Shown piece after piece: positions 7,775 through 17,193 of a stretch of DNA of 34,957 bases. The DNA is taken from positions 1-34,957 of the forward strand of contig JALEQX010000025.1 in the NCBI GenBank assembly GCA_022763825.1. Direction: 5' to 3'. A program made the position numbers and the translations under genes. The stretch is from Oscillospiraceae bacterium. GTDB lineage: Bacteria; Bacillota; Clostridia; Oscillospirales; Acutalibacteraceae. The number at the start of each line of letters is the position of its first letter. The stretch's first letter is position 1. The notes under the pieces were generated by a model. The model was not told where the DNA came from, did not search any database, and saw only the letters and a program-made list of their open reading frames with translations.

Positions 7775-8304
7775 GTACGACGCGTATACTTTTCGCGGGA
7801 TTCGGCGGTCAGGGAATACTCTTTGCCGGAAAATTTCTCGCATACAAAGGTCTTATTGAAAACAAAGAGGTAAGCTGGCTTCCGTCTTACGGACCCGAAA
7901 TGCGAGGCGGTACGGCTAACTGTTCGGTCATTATCTCGGACGAGCCTATCGGCTCCCCGATAGTAAGCGACCCGGATGTGCTTGTCGTTATGAATCTGCC
8001 GTCGCTTGATAAGTACGAGGATTCGGTTGTCAGCGGAGGCAAGATATTCGTAGACTCCTCGCTTGTAGACAGAAAAGTTAAAAGAGACGACGTAGACGTA
8101 TATTACATACCCGCAACGAAAATTGCGGAGGAAAACGGTATACCAACGCTTGCAAATATGATTATTACCGGAAAAGTTATAAAAGAACTTGACGAAATTC
8201 CTTACGAGCATATAGAGGACGCTTTGAAAAAGGTTGTTTCGGCAAGACATCTTGATATGCTTCGGCACAATTTCGACGCTGTGCAGAAAGGTTACGATTA
8301 TTAA
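7771..8304 (+). CDS. vorC: 2-oxoacid:ferredoxin oxidoreductase, gamma subunit
   Basis: This 177-residue protein has the hallmark GFGGQG motif (residues 10-15) near the N terminus, followed by [17 protein letters not shown], typical of the gamma (CoA-binding) domain of pyruvate/2-oxoacid oxidoreductases. It starts inside the end of the beta-subunit gene with an ATGA overlap and ends 20 bases before the aminotransferase. Together with the three preceding genes it completes a delta-alpha-beta-gamma enzyme. Confidence 0.88.
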   Translation: MSTTRILFAGFGGQGILFAGKFLAYKGLIENKEVSWLPSYGPEMRGGTANCSVIISDEPIGSPIVSDPDVLVVMNLPSLDKYEDSVVSGGKIFVDSSLVDRKVKRDDVDVYYIPATKIAEENGIPTLANMIITGKVIKELDEIPYEHIEDALKKVVSARHLDMLRHNFDAVQKGYDY

Positions 8305-8324
8305 TTTTCAGAGGTGTTGATAAA

Positions 8325-9389
8325 ATGGAAATCAGATTTGAAAGAACGAGCGCTCCCAAGGTTAAGCCCGACGAGAGCAATCTCGGATTCGGTAATTACT
8401 ACACGGATTACATGTTTGTTATGAACTGGACAGACGGTGTGGGCTGGCATGACGCGAGAATCGTACCGTTCGGCGATATCACTCTTTCGCCTGCGGCTGT
8501 TGCGCTTCACTACGGCGCAGAGATTTTCGAGGGTCTTAAGGCTTACAGAAGAGCCGACGGCGGTGTTCAGATGTTCAGACCCATTGAGAATATCAGACGT
8601 ATGAATTCCTCGGCGGAGAGACTTGCAATGCCTCAGATAGACGAGGACGACGCGTTTAAGATTTATACAACGTTCGTAGACTGTGAAAAGGACTGGACTC
8701 CCCACGCTCCCGGAACCTCGCTCTATTTAAGACCGTTTATGTTCTCGGATGAGGCACAGCTCGGCGTTCACACTATCAAGAGCGCGGTATTTATGATTAT
8801 AGCTTCTCCCTGCGGAAGCTATTACGCAGAGGGACTTAACCCCGTTTCTATTATGATTGAGACGGACGATGTCCGCGCCGTCAGAGGCGGTACCGGCTAC
8901 ATTAAGTGCGGCGGTAACTACGCGGCAAGCTCAAGAGCGGGACTCAAGGCCGAACAGCTCGGCTATTCGCAGGTTCTCTGGCTCGACGGTGTTGAGAGAA
9001 AGTATATTGAAGCGGTCGGCGCGATGAACGTTATGTTCAAGATTGACGGTAAGATTGTAACTCCCGCGCTTCTCGGTTCTATACTTCCCGGCGTTACGAG
9101 AAAGTCTATTATCGAGCTTCTTAAGGATAAGGGCTACGAGGTTGAGGAGAGACGTTTAAGCGTTGACGAGCTTATCGAGGCCGCAGAAAACGGCAAGCTT
9201 GAAGAGATGTGGGGCTGCGGTACGGCGGCTGTCGTATCTCCCGTAGGCAGACTCGGCTATAAGGGTAAGGATTATATCATCAACGGCGGTAAGATCGGCG
9301 AGATAACGCAGATGCTTTACGACGAACTTACCGGTATTCAGTGGGGTACAAAACCCGATACTCATAACTGGATAGTAAAAATAAGCTGA
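8325..9389 (+). CDS. ilvE: Branched-chain amino acid aminotransferase
   Basis: This 354-residue fold-type IV PLP enzyme transfers amino groups between glutamate and Ile, Leu or Val. The Schiff-base lysine is Lys194 in GYIKCGGNYA, and other class signatures are LHYGAEIFEGLKAYR and LWLDGVERKYIEAVGAMN. The length fits the larger (eukaryote-like) BCAT group. RBS GAGGTG lies before the ATG. As the last gene of the isoleucine T-box operon it would turn the 2-oxoacids made by the upstream oxidoreductase into amino acids. Codon usage (AAG, CTC/CTT, GAG rich) matches a highly expressed gene. Family assignment is firm; role in the pathway is inferred from the operon. Confidence 0.93.
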   Translation: MEIRFERTSAPKVKPDESNLGFGNYYTDYMFVMNWTDGVGWHDARIVPFGDITLSPAAVALHYGAEIFEGLKAYRRADGGVQMFRPIENIRRMNSSAERLAMPQIDEDDAFKIYTTFVDCEKDWTPHAPGTSLYLRPFMFSDEAQLGVHTIKSAVFMIIASPCGSYYAEGLNPVSIMIETDDVRAVRGGTGYIKCGGNYAASSRAGLKAEQLGYSQVLWLDGVERKYIEAVGAMNVMFKIDGKIVTPALLGSILPGVTRKSIIELLKDKGYEVEERRLSVDELIEAAENGKLEEMWGCGTAAVVSPVGRLGYKGKDYIINGGKIGEITQMLYDELTGIQWGTKPDTHNWIVKIS

Positions 9390-9394
9390 ATTTC

Positions 9395-9425
9395 GGACTG
9401 TCGCCTTTAGCGCAGACCAAAAAGC
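9395..9425 (+). repeat. Solo copy of the MITE-like terminal repeat
   Basis: GGACTGTCGCCTTTAGC followed by GCAGACCAAA closely matches the inward-reading right end of the 217-bp element at 22793-23009 (GGAACTGTCGCATTCAGC, GCAGACCAAAG). No partner end is visible nearby, so this is a solo end or a decayed copy. It lies 5 bases after the ilvE stop codon. Confidence 0.45.
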
Positions 9426-9438
9426 AAATAAAAAAAAG

Positions 9439-9502
9439 GAAGCTATAATTCAAAATAAGCATGTTAATTACGGCTTAGAGTATGTTTTATAGCTTCATTT
9501 TT
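9439..9502 (+). terminator. Probable terminator after ilvE
   Basis: GAAGCTATAA (9439-9448) and TTATAGCTTC (9487-9496) form a perfect 10-bp stem with a long 38-base loop, followed by ATTTTTT. The long loop is unusual, but the stem plus T-run after the operon end fits an intrinsic terminator. Confidence 0.6.
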
Positions 9503-9560
9503 TATAGGATTTTATATTTATTTTGCTTTTTTAAACATTTTTTTATTTTTAGAGGTAAAT

Positions 9561-10358
9561 ATGTATAAAGTATTTGACGCGCATTGTCACATATACCCCG
9601 ATAAAATAGCAGAGAAAGCCTCGGAGAGCATAGGCAGATTTTACAATATGCCGATGCGCTACGACGGCAGGGTTTCTACGCTTGAAAAAATCGGAGAGCG
9701 GGCGGGAGTCGAAAAATATCTTGTTCAGTCTGTTGCGACGACTCCGCACCAGGTAAGGTCTATAAACGAATTTATATCCTCGACGGTAAATTCGGCGCCC
9801 GAACGTTACGTCGGGTTCGGAACGCTTCATCCCGACAGCCCCGATATCGCGGGCGATCTTGAGCATTTAAAGGAACTGGGACTTCACGGGGTCAAGCTTC
9901 ACCCGGACGTCCAGGACTTTAAAATAGACGATTACAGGTGTCTTAAAATATACGAGCTGTGCGAGAAAACGGATACGCCGATTCTCATGCACTGCGGTGA
10001 CAGACGTTTTGACAATTCCAATCCTAACCGCCTTGTCCCGATAATCGATATTTACACGTCCCTTACGATAATAGGCGCGCATTTCGGCGTGTGGTCGGTG
10101 TGGAATGAAAACGTTGAAAAGATGGCCGGGCATAAGAATTTCTATGTCGATACATCGTCGTCATTCTATGCGATAAGCAAGGAAAAGGCGAGAGAGATTA
10201 TTTATACATACGGCGTTGACAGGGTTCTGTTCGGCACGGACTACCCGATGTGGGATCCGAAAGAGGAAGTCGGGAGGCTTTTAGACCTCGGACTTAGTGA
10301 TGAAGAGAACAGAAAAATTCTGTACGACAACGCGTATAATCTGCTGTGCAAAAAATAA
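9561..10358 (+). CDS. Metal-dependent amidohydrolase family protein
   Basis: This 265-residue TIM-barrel hydrolase has the amidohydrolase-2 metal-ligand pattern: His8-x-His10 in DAHCHIYP, His144 in ILMHCGD, His174 in IGAHFG, and Asp227 in FGTDYPMWDP. KLHPD (about 112-116) lies where related enzymes have a further ligand. Such enzymes hydrolyse or decarboxylate small ring or carboxylic substrates; the specific substrate cannot be read here. There is no signal peptide, so it is cytoplasmic. RBS AGAGG lies 5 bases before ATG. It stands alone between a terminator and the cysK promoter, so I cannot link it to a pathway. Confidence 0.8.
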   Translation: MYKVFDAHCHIYPDKIAEKASESIGRFYNMPMRYDGRVSTLEKIGERAGVEKYLVQSVATTPHQVRSINEFISSTVNSAPERYVGFGTLHPDSPDIAGDLEHLKELGLHGVKLHPDVQDFKIDDYRCLKIYELCEKTDTPILMHCGDRRFDNSNPNRLVPIIDIYTSLTIIGAHFGVWSVWNENVEKMAGHKNFYVDTSSSFYAISKEKAREIIYTYGVDRVLFGTDYPMWDPKEEVGRLLDLGLSDEENRKILYDNAYNLLCKK

Positions 10359-10383
10359 TTTTAATTAAAATCCTAAAAACCTA

Positions 10384-10412
10384 TTGACAAAGTAGGAATT
10401 GGGTGTTATTAT
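10384..10412 (+). promoter_or_regulatory. Promoter of the leader ORF/cysK
   Basis: TTGACA (10384-10389), 17 bases, then TATTAT (10407-10412) is near-consensus. A short dyad CCTA-N9-TAGG (10380-10383, 10393-10396) encloses the -35 box and could be a repressor site (an Rrf2/CymR-type regulator is a possibility, untested). Confidence 0.75.
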
Positions 10413-10444
10413 CTATTCATCAAAGAAAAACGGAGGCGGAGGAA

Positions 10445-10513
10445 TTGAAAAATATATCAGTGTATTATGACGGACGAATGTGTTTTCGATGTTGCCGCTC
10501 ATTGAATTTATAA
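10445..10513 (+). CDS. Putative cysteine-rich leader peptide upstream of cysK
   Basis: A 22-codon ORF starts at TTG with GGAGG (10432-10436) 8 bases upstream, and ends 45 bases before the cysK start. It contains three Cys codons in the stretch CFRCCRSLNL at its end. An internal ATG (10478) gives an 11-residue version with all three Cys. Placement between a strong promoter and a cysteine synthase gene, with adjacent Cys codons, suggests that ribosome stalling at low Cys-tRNA controls cysK. No strong terminator hairpin lies between the two, so control would be translational or Rho-dependent; only the weak palindrome AATTTATAAATT (10505-10516) overlaps the stop. Whether it is translated is inferred, not shown. 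Confidence 0.5.
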   Translation: MKNISVYYDGRMCFRCCRSLNL

Positions 10514-10558
10514 ATTATATATGCATTAATTTTGATTGATGAAAAGGAGATAATTATT

Positions 10559-11491
10559 ATGTCGAAAATATATAAATCAGCAGCCGAACTTATAGGAAAC
10601 ACTCCGCTTTTGGAGCTTTCTAATATTGAAAAGAAATATGGCCTTAAGGCAAGGCTTCTTGCCAAGGTTGAATATTTCAATCCCGCCGGAAGCGTTAAGG
10701 ACAGAATTGCAAAGAAGATGATTGACAAAGCGGAAGCCGAGGGTAAGTTAAAGCCCGGCTCCGTTATAATCGAACCGACGAGCGGTAACACGGGCATAGG
10801 TCTTGCTTCCGTCGCCGCCGCGAGAGGTTACAGAATTATAATCGTTATGCCCGAAACAATGTCTGTTGAACGCCGTCAGATAATGAAGGCGTACGGCGCT
10901 CAGCTTGTTCTTACAGAGGGCGCAAAGGGTATGAAAGGTGCAATTGCAAAGGCCGACGAGCTTGCAAAGGAAATTCCGGACAGCTTTATCCCCGGTCAGT
11001 TCGTAAATCCCGCGAATCCCGAGGCTCATTTTGAGACAACTGGTCCCGAAATTTATAATGATACCGACGGAAAGGTCGATTACTTCGTAGCGGGCGTAGG
11101 TACGGGCGGAACCGTTACCGGCGTAGGAAAGTACCTTAAATCAAAGATTGACGGCGTTAAGGTCGTAGCCGTTGAACCCGAAAGCTCGGCAGTTCTTTCA
11201 ACCGGCGTTGCGGGGGCGCATAAGATTCAGGGTATCGGCGCAGGCTTCGTTCCCGACGTTCTCGATACGAAAGTTTACGACGAGATAATCCCTGTATCGA
11301 ACGACGACGCATTTAAATTCGGCAAGGAAGTCGGAAAAAACGAGGGTATTCTCGTAGGTATTTCCTCGGGCGCGGCTTTGAGCGCGGGTATTACTCTTGC
11401 AAAAAGACCCGAGAACGAGGGCAAGACAATAGTTGTTCTTTTCCCCGATACCGGCGACAGATATTTGTCTACCCCCTTGTTTAATGATTAA
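10559..11491 (+). CDS. cysK: Cysteine synthase A (O-acetylserine sulfhydrylase)
   Basis: This 310-residue PLP enzyme makes cysteine from O-acetylserine and sulfide. The Schiff-base lysine is Lys47 in NPAGSVKDR. The substrate loop EPTSGNTG, the phosphate loop GTGGTVTG and the C-terminal serine-binding GISSGAA are all present, and the length is normal. I place the start at the ATG with AAGGAGA 8 bases upstream, not at an in-frame ATG nine codons earlier that lacks a ribosome site. It is preceded by a Cys-rich leader ORF and followed by mnmA, whose sulfur also comes from cysteine. CysK and CysM are close homologues; the motifs and length favour CysK. Confidence 0.95.
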   Translation: MSKIYKSAAELIGNTPLLELSNIEKKYGLKARLLAKVEYFNPAGSVKDRIAKKMIDKAEAEGKLKPGSVIIEPTSGNTGIGLASVAAARGYRIIIVMPETMSVERRQIMKAYGAQLVLTEGAKGMKGAIAKADELAKEIPDSFIPGQFVNPANPEAHFETTGPEIYNDTDGKVDYFVAGVGTGGTVTGVGKYLKSKIDGVKVVAVEPESSAVLSTGVAGAHKIQGIGAGFVPDVLDTKVYDEIIPVSNDDAFKFGKEVGKNEGILVGISSGAALSAGITLAKRPENEGKTIVVLFPDTGDRYLSTPLFND

Positions 11492-11531
11492 ATATATGCT
11501 ATAATATATACCGTTGCAGAAATGCAGCGGT
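11477..11531 (+). promoter_or_regulatory. Promoter and hairpin between cysK and mnmA
   Basis: TTGTTT (11477-11482), 17 bases, TATAAT (11500-11505) is a probable promoter overlapping the cysK end. Just downstream ACCGTTGCA-GAAA-TGCAGCGGT (11510-11531) forms a 9-bp hairpin with a GAAA tetraloop followed by ATTATTTT. It could be a weak cysK terminator or the 5' end of the mnmA mRNA. Confidence 0.55.
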
Positions 11532-11555
11532 ATTATTTTGAGTTTGAGGAAAATA

Positions 11556-12641
11556 ATGAAGGTTCTTGTCGCAATGAGCGGGGGGGTTGACTCCTCCGTA
11601 ACCGCCGGACTTCTTACCGAACAGGGTAACGAATGCGTCGGCTGCACGATGAAATTATATAATAATGAAGACGCTGGTATTCCGAGAGAGCATACATGCT
11701 GTTCTCTTGACGATGTCGAGGACGCGAGAAGCGTCGCACACAGACTGGGAATGCCTTACTATGTTTTTAATTTTTCCGACGACTTCAAAGAAAAGGTTAT
11801 CGATAAATTCGTAAGTGAATATCTCCGCGGTTTTACGCCTAATCCCTGTATTGACTGCAACAGATATATGAAGTTTGATAAGCTGTTTGAGCGCGCCGAT
11901 ATATTGGGATGCGATCATATTGCTACGGGGCATTATGCGAGAATCGAAAAGTGCGGAGATAAATACCTGCTTAAAAAAGCCGTCGATCTCTCAAAGGATC
12001 AGAGCTACGTTCTCTGGAACATGACACAGAAACAGCTTTCGCGGACTCTTTTTCCGCTGGGTGAATTAAATAAGACAGAGACAAGGGATATTGCTCAGAG
12101 GTACGGATTTATTAATGCAGACAAGCCCGACAGTCAGGACATCTGCTTTGTTCCCGACGGCGATTACGGCACCGTTATCGAAAAGTATACGGGCAAAGAG
12201 TCGCTTCCCGGCAATTTTATTGATTCAAAGGGTAATGTTCTCGGTAAACATAACGGAATTATAAGATATACGATAGGTCAGCACCGCGGTCTCGGTATTT
12301 CACTCGGGGCCAAGTTCTACGTTACCGCTATCGACGCAAAAAATAACACCGTGACTCTCGGCAAAAGCGAGGAGCTTATGTCAAAGGGCGCGGTAGTTTC
12401 CGATTTCAATTTTATCGGCGGTGAAGCTCCCGCAGGAAAATTCAAGTGCAAAGCAAAGGTTCGTTACCGTCAGACAGAGCAGGACGCAGTTGCCGAGGTT
12501 AAGGAAAACGGAGATGTTGCCGTTATTTTTTCCGATTTGCAAAGAGCCGTTACACGCGGACAGTCGGCAGTTCTTTATGACGGCGATACCGTTATCGGCG
12601 GCGGTACTATTATTGATATTATTTCGGCAGAGGGTTTTTAA
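11556..12641 (+). CDS. mnmA: tRNA-specific 2-thiouridylase MnmA
   Basis: This 361-residue enzyme thiolates U34 of tRNA-Lys, tRNA-Glu and tRNA-Gln. The ATP pyrophosphatase motif SGGVDSS (residues 8-14) opens the protein. The two catalytic cysteines are Cys101 in NPCIDCNRYMKFD and Cys197 in DSQDICFVPDG; the tRNA-binding HRGLGIS and the C-terminal beta-barrel (CKAKVRYRQ, FSDLQRAVTRGQSAVLYDG) follow. I use the ATG after GAGGAAAATA, 14 codons inside a longer frame, because the family starts at MKVLVAMSGGVDSS. Gene placement after cysK links cysteine supply to tRNA thiolation. Length is typical. Confidence 0.95.
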   Translation: MKVLVAMSGGVDSSVTAGLLTEQGNECVGCTMKLYNNEDAGIPREHTCCSLDDVEDARSVAHRLGMPYYVFNFSDDFKEKVIDKFVSEYLRGFTPNPCIDCNRYMKFDKLFERADILGCDHIATGHYARIEKCGDKYLLKKAVDLSKDQSYVLWNMTQKQLSRTLFPLGELNKTETRDIAQRYGFINADKPDSQDICFVPDGDYGTVIEKYTGKESLPGNFIDSKGNVLGKHNGIIRYTIGQHRGLGISLGAKFYVTAIDAKNNTVTLGKSEELMSKGAVVSDFNFIGGEAPAGKFKCKAKVRYRQTEQDAVAEVKENGDVAVIFSDLQRAVTRGQSAVLYDGDTVIGGGTIIDIISAEGF

Positions 12642-12667
12642 TTAAACTCTTTGCCGTTATTTTTTTA
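12626..12667 (+). terminator. mnmA terminator
   Basis: GGCAGAGGGTTT (12626-12637) pairs with AAACTCTTTGCC (12644-12655) over 12 bp including two G-U pairs, followed by GTTATTTTTTT. The stem overlaps the mnmA stop codon. Confidence 0.85.
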
Positions 12668-12753
12668 TATTTTTAAAAGAAAAGGGTGGTAAAGTGAATA
12701 AATATGTATTATAATGAATAAAATCAATAAAATTAATTAAACAATCCGTATAT

Positions 12754-12858
12754 TATGAATATATAATCATTTGATATGCAAATGATTTGAAAATTTATAA
12801 AATATATTTTAAGTATTCATGCAATATAACGGTGAAAAAAGCAAAGAAATATGTTACA
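12754..12858 (+). promoter_or_regulatory. carAB promoter region with ArgR-box-like site
   Basis: GTGAAA, 17 bases, TACAAT (about 12832-12860) is a plausible promoter before carA. TGAAT-ATAT-AATCA (12756-12769) differs by one base from the ArgR (arginine repressor) dyad TGAATWWWWATTCA. The 12668-12897 stretch is otherwise AT-rich and gene-free. The ArgR assignment is a weak motif match only. Confidence 0.4.
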
Positions 12859-12897
12859 ATATTTTTAAAGAGATTTTGAACACGGGGTGGAAATTTT

Positions 12898-13992
12898 ATG
12901 AAAAAAGCAGATCGTAAGATCGTTACCGAGTTTGGCGAGGAGTATTACGGTTTCAGCTTCGGAAGCGTGAACGACAGGGTGTGCGAAATTGTATTCAATA
13001 CGTCCATGGTCGGTTATCAGGAGATAGTTTCCGATTTGTCGTATACGGATCAGAGCGTCGTTATGACGTATCCGCTTATCGGCAACTACGGTATCACGGA
13101 CGACGATTTCGAGAGCAGGACTCCCGGTATCGGCGCGCTTATCGTGCACGACTACAACGATATGCCGTCTAACTTCAGATATACCAAGACTCTTTCGGAG
13201 CTTCTCGAGGAGAACGGTATTCCGGGTATTTCCGGCGTAGATACGAGAATGATAACCAGACGTATAAGAGATAACGGTTCGTGCAGAGTGTTTATCACGG
13301 GTGCGGACAGACCGAAAGAGGAATGCCTTAAAATAATAAACGAAACGCCCGTTCCGCACGACGCGGTAAGCAGGGTAAGCTGTAAAAAAAGATGGTACTC
13401 GCGTACTTCGAATCCGAAATACAACGTTGTCGCCGTCGACTGCGGAATAAAGCTTAATATTGTCAGAAGTCTAAATAAATTCGGCTGCAACGTAACGATA
13501 GTACCGTTTGATACTACCGCAGAGGAAATAGAATTTATGAAGCCTGACGGCGTATTTCTTTCAAACGGTCCCGGAAATCCCGAGGATGTTACCCCGGTTA
13601 TTGAGACTGTTAAAAAATTAAAAGGAAAGTACCCCATATTCGGAATCTGTCTCGGTCATCAGATGATTTCTCTTGCATACGGCGCAAAAACGTATAAGCT
13701 TAAATTCGGTCACAGAGGCGGAAACCATCCCGTTATGAATTTGCAGACGGGCAAAATCGAGATAACCTCGCAGAATCACAGCTATGCCGTCGATCCCGGC
13801 AGCGTAGAGGGAACGGGACTTGAAATTACGCACATAAATCTTCTCGACAACACGGTAGAGGGACTTAAATGTGAAAAGGACAGAATTTTCTCCGTTCAGT
13901 ATCACCCCGAAAGCGCACCAGGCCCGCAGGACAGCGCGTACCTGTTCGGTCAGTTTGTAAACAATATGAAGGAGGCGAAAGACAATGCCTAA
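12898..13992 (+). CDS. carA: Carbamoyl-phosphate synthase, small (glutaminase) subunit
   Basis: This 364-residue subunit hydrolyses glutamine and delivers ammonia to CarB for carbamoyl phosphate, the precursor of arginine and pyrimidines. The N-terminal CarA domain ([17 protein letters not shown]) is followed by a class I glutamine amidotransferase. Its nucleophile is Cys251 in GICLGHQ, with His336 and Glu338 in [18 protein letters not shown] forms the oxyanion loop. RBS GGGGTGG lies before ATG. The gene overlaps carB by 8 bases, which fits equimolar synthesis. Confidence 0.97.
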   Translation: MKKADRKIVTEFGEEYYGFSFGSVNDRVCEIVFNTSMVGYQEIVSDLSYTDQSVVMTYPLIGNYGITDDDFESRTPGIGALIVHDYNDMPSNFRYTKTLSELLEENGIPGISGVDTRMITRRIRDNGSCRVFITGADRPKEECLKIINETPVPHDAVSRVSCKKRWYSRTSNPKYNVVAVDCGIKLNIVRSLNKFGCNVTIVPFDTTAEEIEFMKPDGVFLSNGPGNPEDVTPVIETVKKLKGKYPIFGICLGHQMISLAYGAKTYKLKFGHRGGNHPVMNLQTGKIEITSQNHSYAVDPGSVEGTGLEITHINLLDNTVEGLKCEKDRIFSVQYHPESAPGPQDSAYLFGQFVNNMKEAKDNA

Positions 13993-16900
13993 GAGAACCG
14001 ATATAAAGAAAGTTTTGGTTATAGGTTCGGGACCTATCGTTATAGGGCAGGCCGCCGAATTCGATTACGCAGGAACGCAGGCTTGTCTTGCGCTCAAGGA
14101 AGAGGGTTATGAGGTAATACTTGCAAACTCGAACCCCGCTACCATTATGACAGATACTTCGATTGCGGATAAAGTATATATGGAACCGCTGACGCTTGAA
14201 TATCTTGCGAGAATCTGCCGGTTTGAGCGTCCGGACGCGATTGTTCCCGGTATAGGCGGACAGACGGGACTTAACCTTGCCATGCAGCTTTCAAAAAAAG
14301 GCGTTCTCAAAGAGTGCGAAATAGAACTGCTCGGTACGGACGCTAAAAGTATCGAGAGAGCCGAGGACAGAGAGCTTTTTAAAGAGCTTTGCGAAGAGAT
14401 AGGCGAGCCTGTCGTTCCCTCGCAGATTACATATTCGGTTGATGAGGCTTTAAAAGCCGCCGAGGAAATAGGTTATCCCGTAATTCTTCGTCCCGCGTTC
14501 ACGCTGGGAGGCACGGGAGGCGGATTTGCGGACGATTCCGAGAGTCTCAAAGAGATGATGAAAAACGCGCTTGCTCTTTCACCCGTTCATCAGGTTCTCG
14601 TTGAAAAGAGTATTAAGGGATATAAAGAAATTGAGTACGAGGTAATCCGAGACGCGAACGATACCGCTATTACCGTTTGTAATATGGAAAACCTTGACCC
14701 CGTCGGAATTCATACGGGCGACTCGATAGTTGTCGCGCCCAGCCAGACTCTTACGAACAAAGAGTATCAGATGTTAAGAGATTCCGCGCTTAAAATAATC
14801 CGCGCGCTCAAGGTCAAGGGCGGATGCAACGTTCAGTTTGCATTAGACCCTCATTCGTTCAGATACTATGTTATAGAAGTCAACCCCCGTGTTTCGCGTT
14901 CGTCCGCTCTTGCTTCGAAGGCGAGCGGTTATCCGATTGCGAGAGTTTCGGCAAAAATCGCCGTCGGCATGCTTCTTAATGAAATTCAGCTTGCGAACAC
15001 CCCCGCATGTTTCGAACCCGCGCTCGATTATGTTGTTACAAAGATGCCGAGATTCCCGTTTGATAAATTCCCGGCGGCGCTGAACACTCTGTCAACGCAG
15101 ATGAAGGCGACGGGAGAGGTAATGAGCGTAGGCGTTACGTTCGAGGAAAGCCTGCTGAAAGCCATTCGTTCGCTTGAATCGAATAAAAACCATATTCACA
15201 TGGAGAAATTTGACTCCGAGCATATGAGCGTGGATGAACTTCTTGATTATATAAAAGTCGGAACGGACGACAGAATTTACGCGATAAGCCAGCTTATGTG
15301 GATGGGCGTGGATCATTCGCTTATATGCGATATAACGCAGATAGATATGTTCTTCCTTGATAAGATAAAGAAAATCGTCGACTTTGAAAAGGAAATGGAG
15401 AAAAATCCGTCCTCATCCGAGCTTTTGAGAGAGGCTAAGAGAATGGGATTCTCCGACTCCTATATAGCCGAGCTTTGGAATCAGAGCGAGGAGGATGTTT
15501 ACAATTACAGAGTCGAGCATGATATTTTCCCCGTTTATAAAATGATAGATACGTGCGCGAGCGAGTTCGACAGCTATGTTCCGTATTTTTATTCGACCTA
15601 CGCCGACGAAAACGAGTCGATAGTTTCCTCAAAAAAGAAAGTAATCGTATTGGGCTCGGGCCCCATTCGTATCGGACAGGGTGTAGAATTCGACTATTCG
15701 ACCGTTCATGCCGTTCACACTATTCGTGAAATGGGCTATGAGGCTATTGTTATAAACAATAACCCAGAGACGGTTTCCACCGACTACACGACAGCGGATA
15801 AACTTTATTTCGAACCTCTGACGGCGGAGGACGTAATGAATATCGTCCATCTCGAAAAGCCCGAGGGCGTAATTGCGACTCTCGGCGGTCAGACTGCCGT
15901 AAACCTTGCCGACGCACTTACTCGGCGCGGTGTTAAAATTATCGGTACCGACTGCGAGGGAATAGAAAAAGCCGAGGACAGAGATGAATTCGACGCAGTT
16001 ATCAAGTCTCTTAATATTCCCAATCCGCAGGGCGAGGCTGTTACCGATATTGAAAGCGGAGTTGCCGCCGCCGAGCGTATAGGATACCCCGTGCTTGTCC
16101 GTCCGAGCTTTGTTCTCGGGGGCAGAGCCATGGAGATAGTTGCAAACGAAAAGATGCTCAGAAAGTATCTTAAAAACGCCGTTGATGTCGACGAGGATAA
16201 GCCTGTACTTATTGATAAATACATCGTCGGCAAAGAGGTTGAGGTCGACGCGATATGCGATGGTAAAGATGTTTTCGTCCCCGGAATTATGGAACTCGTA
16301 GAGCGTACCGGCGTTCATTCGGGCGACAGCACAAGCGTATATCCGCCCTTCTCGATATCACAGAACGTTAAAGATACGATACTCGACTATACAAAGAGAC
16401 TCGGTCTCGGAATAGGAATCGTAGGACTGTTCAACATCCAGTTCATTGTAGATCATGACGAACATGTTTACGTTATAGAGGTTAATCCCAGAGCGTCGAG
16501 AAGCGTTCCGTTCTTATCAAAATCGACGAACGTCAATCTTGTTAATATTGCGACGAAAGTCATGCTCGGCAGAAGCCTTAAAGAGCAGGGATATAACGAA
16601 ATTACAATCCCCGAAAAGGACAGATGGTATGTAAAGGCTCCCGCGTTCTCGTTTGAAAAACTCACAGGTATGGACGCGTATCTTTCACCCGAGATGAAGT
16701 CGACGGGAGAGGCGATAGGCTATGACAAACGTCTCAACCGCGCGCTGTATAAGGCTTTGCAGGCTTCGGGCATAAAGATGAGGGACTACGGTACGGTAAT
16801 AGTTACGATAGCCGACGAGGATAAGCAGGAAGCGCTTCCGCTCGTAAGGCGTTTCTATAAACTCGGATTTAATATCGAAGCGACGATAGGCACAGCCGAA

Positions 16901-17176
16901 TTCTTAAAGAAAAACGGTATCAGAACGCGCGTTCGCGGTAAGATAAGCGAGGGAAGCGACGAGATATTGAGGTCGATAAGAACAGGCTACGTAAGCTATA
17001 TTATCAACACGCGAGCAGTACTCTCGGGCGTTCACTACGAAGACGGTGTGGAGATAAGACGATGCGCCGTTCAGAACGGAGTTACAATGTTTACCTCGCT
17101 TGATACTGTCAGAATTGTGCTTGACGTACTTGAAGAGACTATGCCGGGAATTTCGACGGTCAACTCCGACGAATAA
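13985..17176 (+). CDS. carB: Carbamoyl-phosphate synthase, large subunit
   Basis: This 1063-residue protein has the full duplicated architecture. The first half ([21 protein letters not shown], residue 10 onward) makes carboxy-phosphate and carbamate; the second half ([20 protein letters not shown], about residue 550) phosphorylates carbamate. Each half has an ATP-grasp domain with glycine-rich [12 protein letters not shown] or [11 protein letters not shown] loops and [14 protein letters not shown] or [13 protein letters not shown] magnesium-binding segments. The last ~130 residues ([16 protein letters not shown] onward) are the MGS-like allosteric domain that binds effectors such as UMP or ornithine in this family. 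The length matches full-size CarB and no frameshift is seen. It ends 17 bases before a strong terminator. Confidence 0.97.
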   Translation: MPKRTDIKKVLVIGSGPIVIGQAAEFDYAGTQACLALKEEGYEVILANSNPATIMTDTSIADKVYMEPLTLEYLARICRFERPDAIVPGIGGQTGLNLAMQLSKKGVLKECEIELLGTDAKSIERAEDRELFKELCEEIGEPVVPSQITYSVDEALKAAEEIGYPVILRPAFTLGGTGGGFADDSESLKEMMKNALALSPVHQVLVEKSIKGYKEIEYEVIRDANDTAITVCNMENLDPVGIHTGDSIVVAPSQTLTNKEYQMLRDSALKIIRALKVKGGCNVQFALDPHSFRYYVIEVNPRVSRSSALASKASGYPIARVSAKIAVGMLLNEIQLANTPACFEPALDYVVTKMPRFPFDKFPAALNTLSTQMKATGEVMSVGVTFEESLLKAIRSLESNKNHIHMEKFDSEHMSVDELLDYIKVGTDDRIYAISQLMWMGVDHSLICDITQIDMFFLDKIKKIVDFEKEMEKNPSSSELLREAKRMGFSDSYIAELWNQSEEDVYNYRVEHDIFPVYKMIDTCASEFDSYVPYFYSTYADENESIVSSKKKVIVLGSGPIRIGQGVEFDYSTVHAVHTIREMGYEAIVINNNPETVSTDYTTADKLYFEPLTAEDVMNIVHLEKPEGVIATLGGQTAVNLADALTRRGVKIIGTDCEGIEKAEDRDEFDAVIKSLNIPNPQGEAVTDIESGVAAAERIGYPVLVRPSFVLGGRAMEIVANEKMLRKYLKNAVDVDEDKPVLIDKYIVGKEVEVDAICDGKDVFVPGIMELVERTGVHSGDSTSVYPPFSISQNVKDTILDYTKRLGLGIGIVGLFNIQFIVDHDEHVYVIEVNPRASRSVPFLSKSTNVNLVNIATKVMLGRSLKEQGYNEITIPEKDRWYVKAPAFSFEKLTGMDAYLSPEMKSTGEAIGYDKRLNRALYKALQASGIKMRDYGTVIVTIADEDKQEALPLVRRFYKLGFNIEATIGTAEFLKKNGIRTRVRGKISEGSDEILRSIRTGYVSYIINTRAVLSGVHYEDGVEIRRCAVQNGVTMFTSLDTVRIVLDVLEETMPGISTVNSDE

Positions 17177-17193
17177 TATCTAAATAAAATCGT

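Noticed and set aside
7304..8268. Two minus-strand ORFs of 177-179 codons inside vorA/vorC
   Set aside because: They are mirror frames of the conserved beta and gamma subunit genes; their Arg/Tyr/Val-rich translations match no family.
10413..10558. Riboswitch or T-box before cysK
   Set aside because: There is no T-box core, no SAM-type stems and no terminator; a short Cys-rich ORF explains the leader better.
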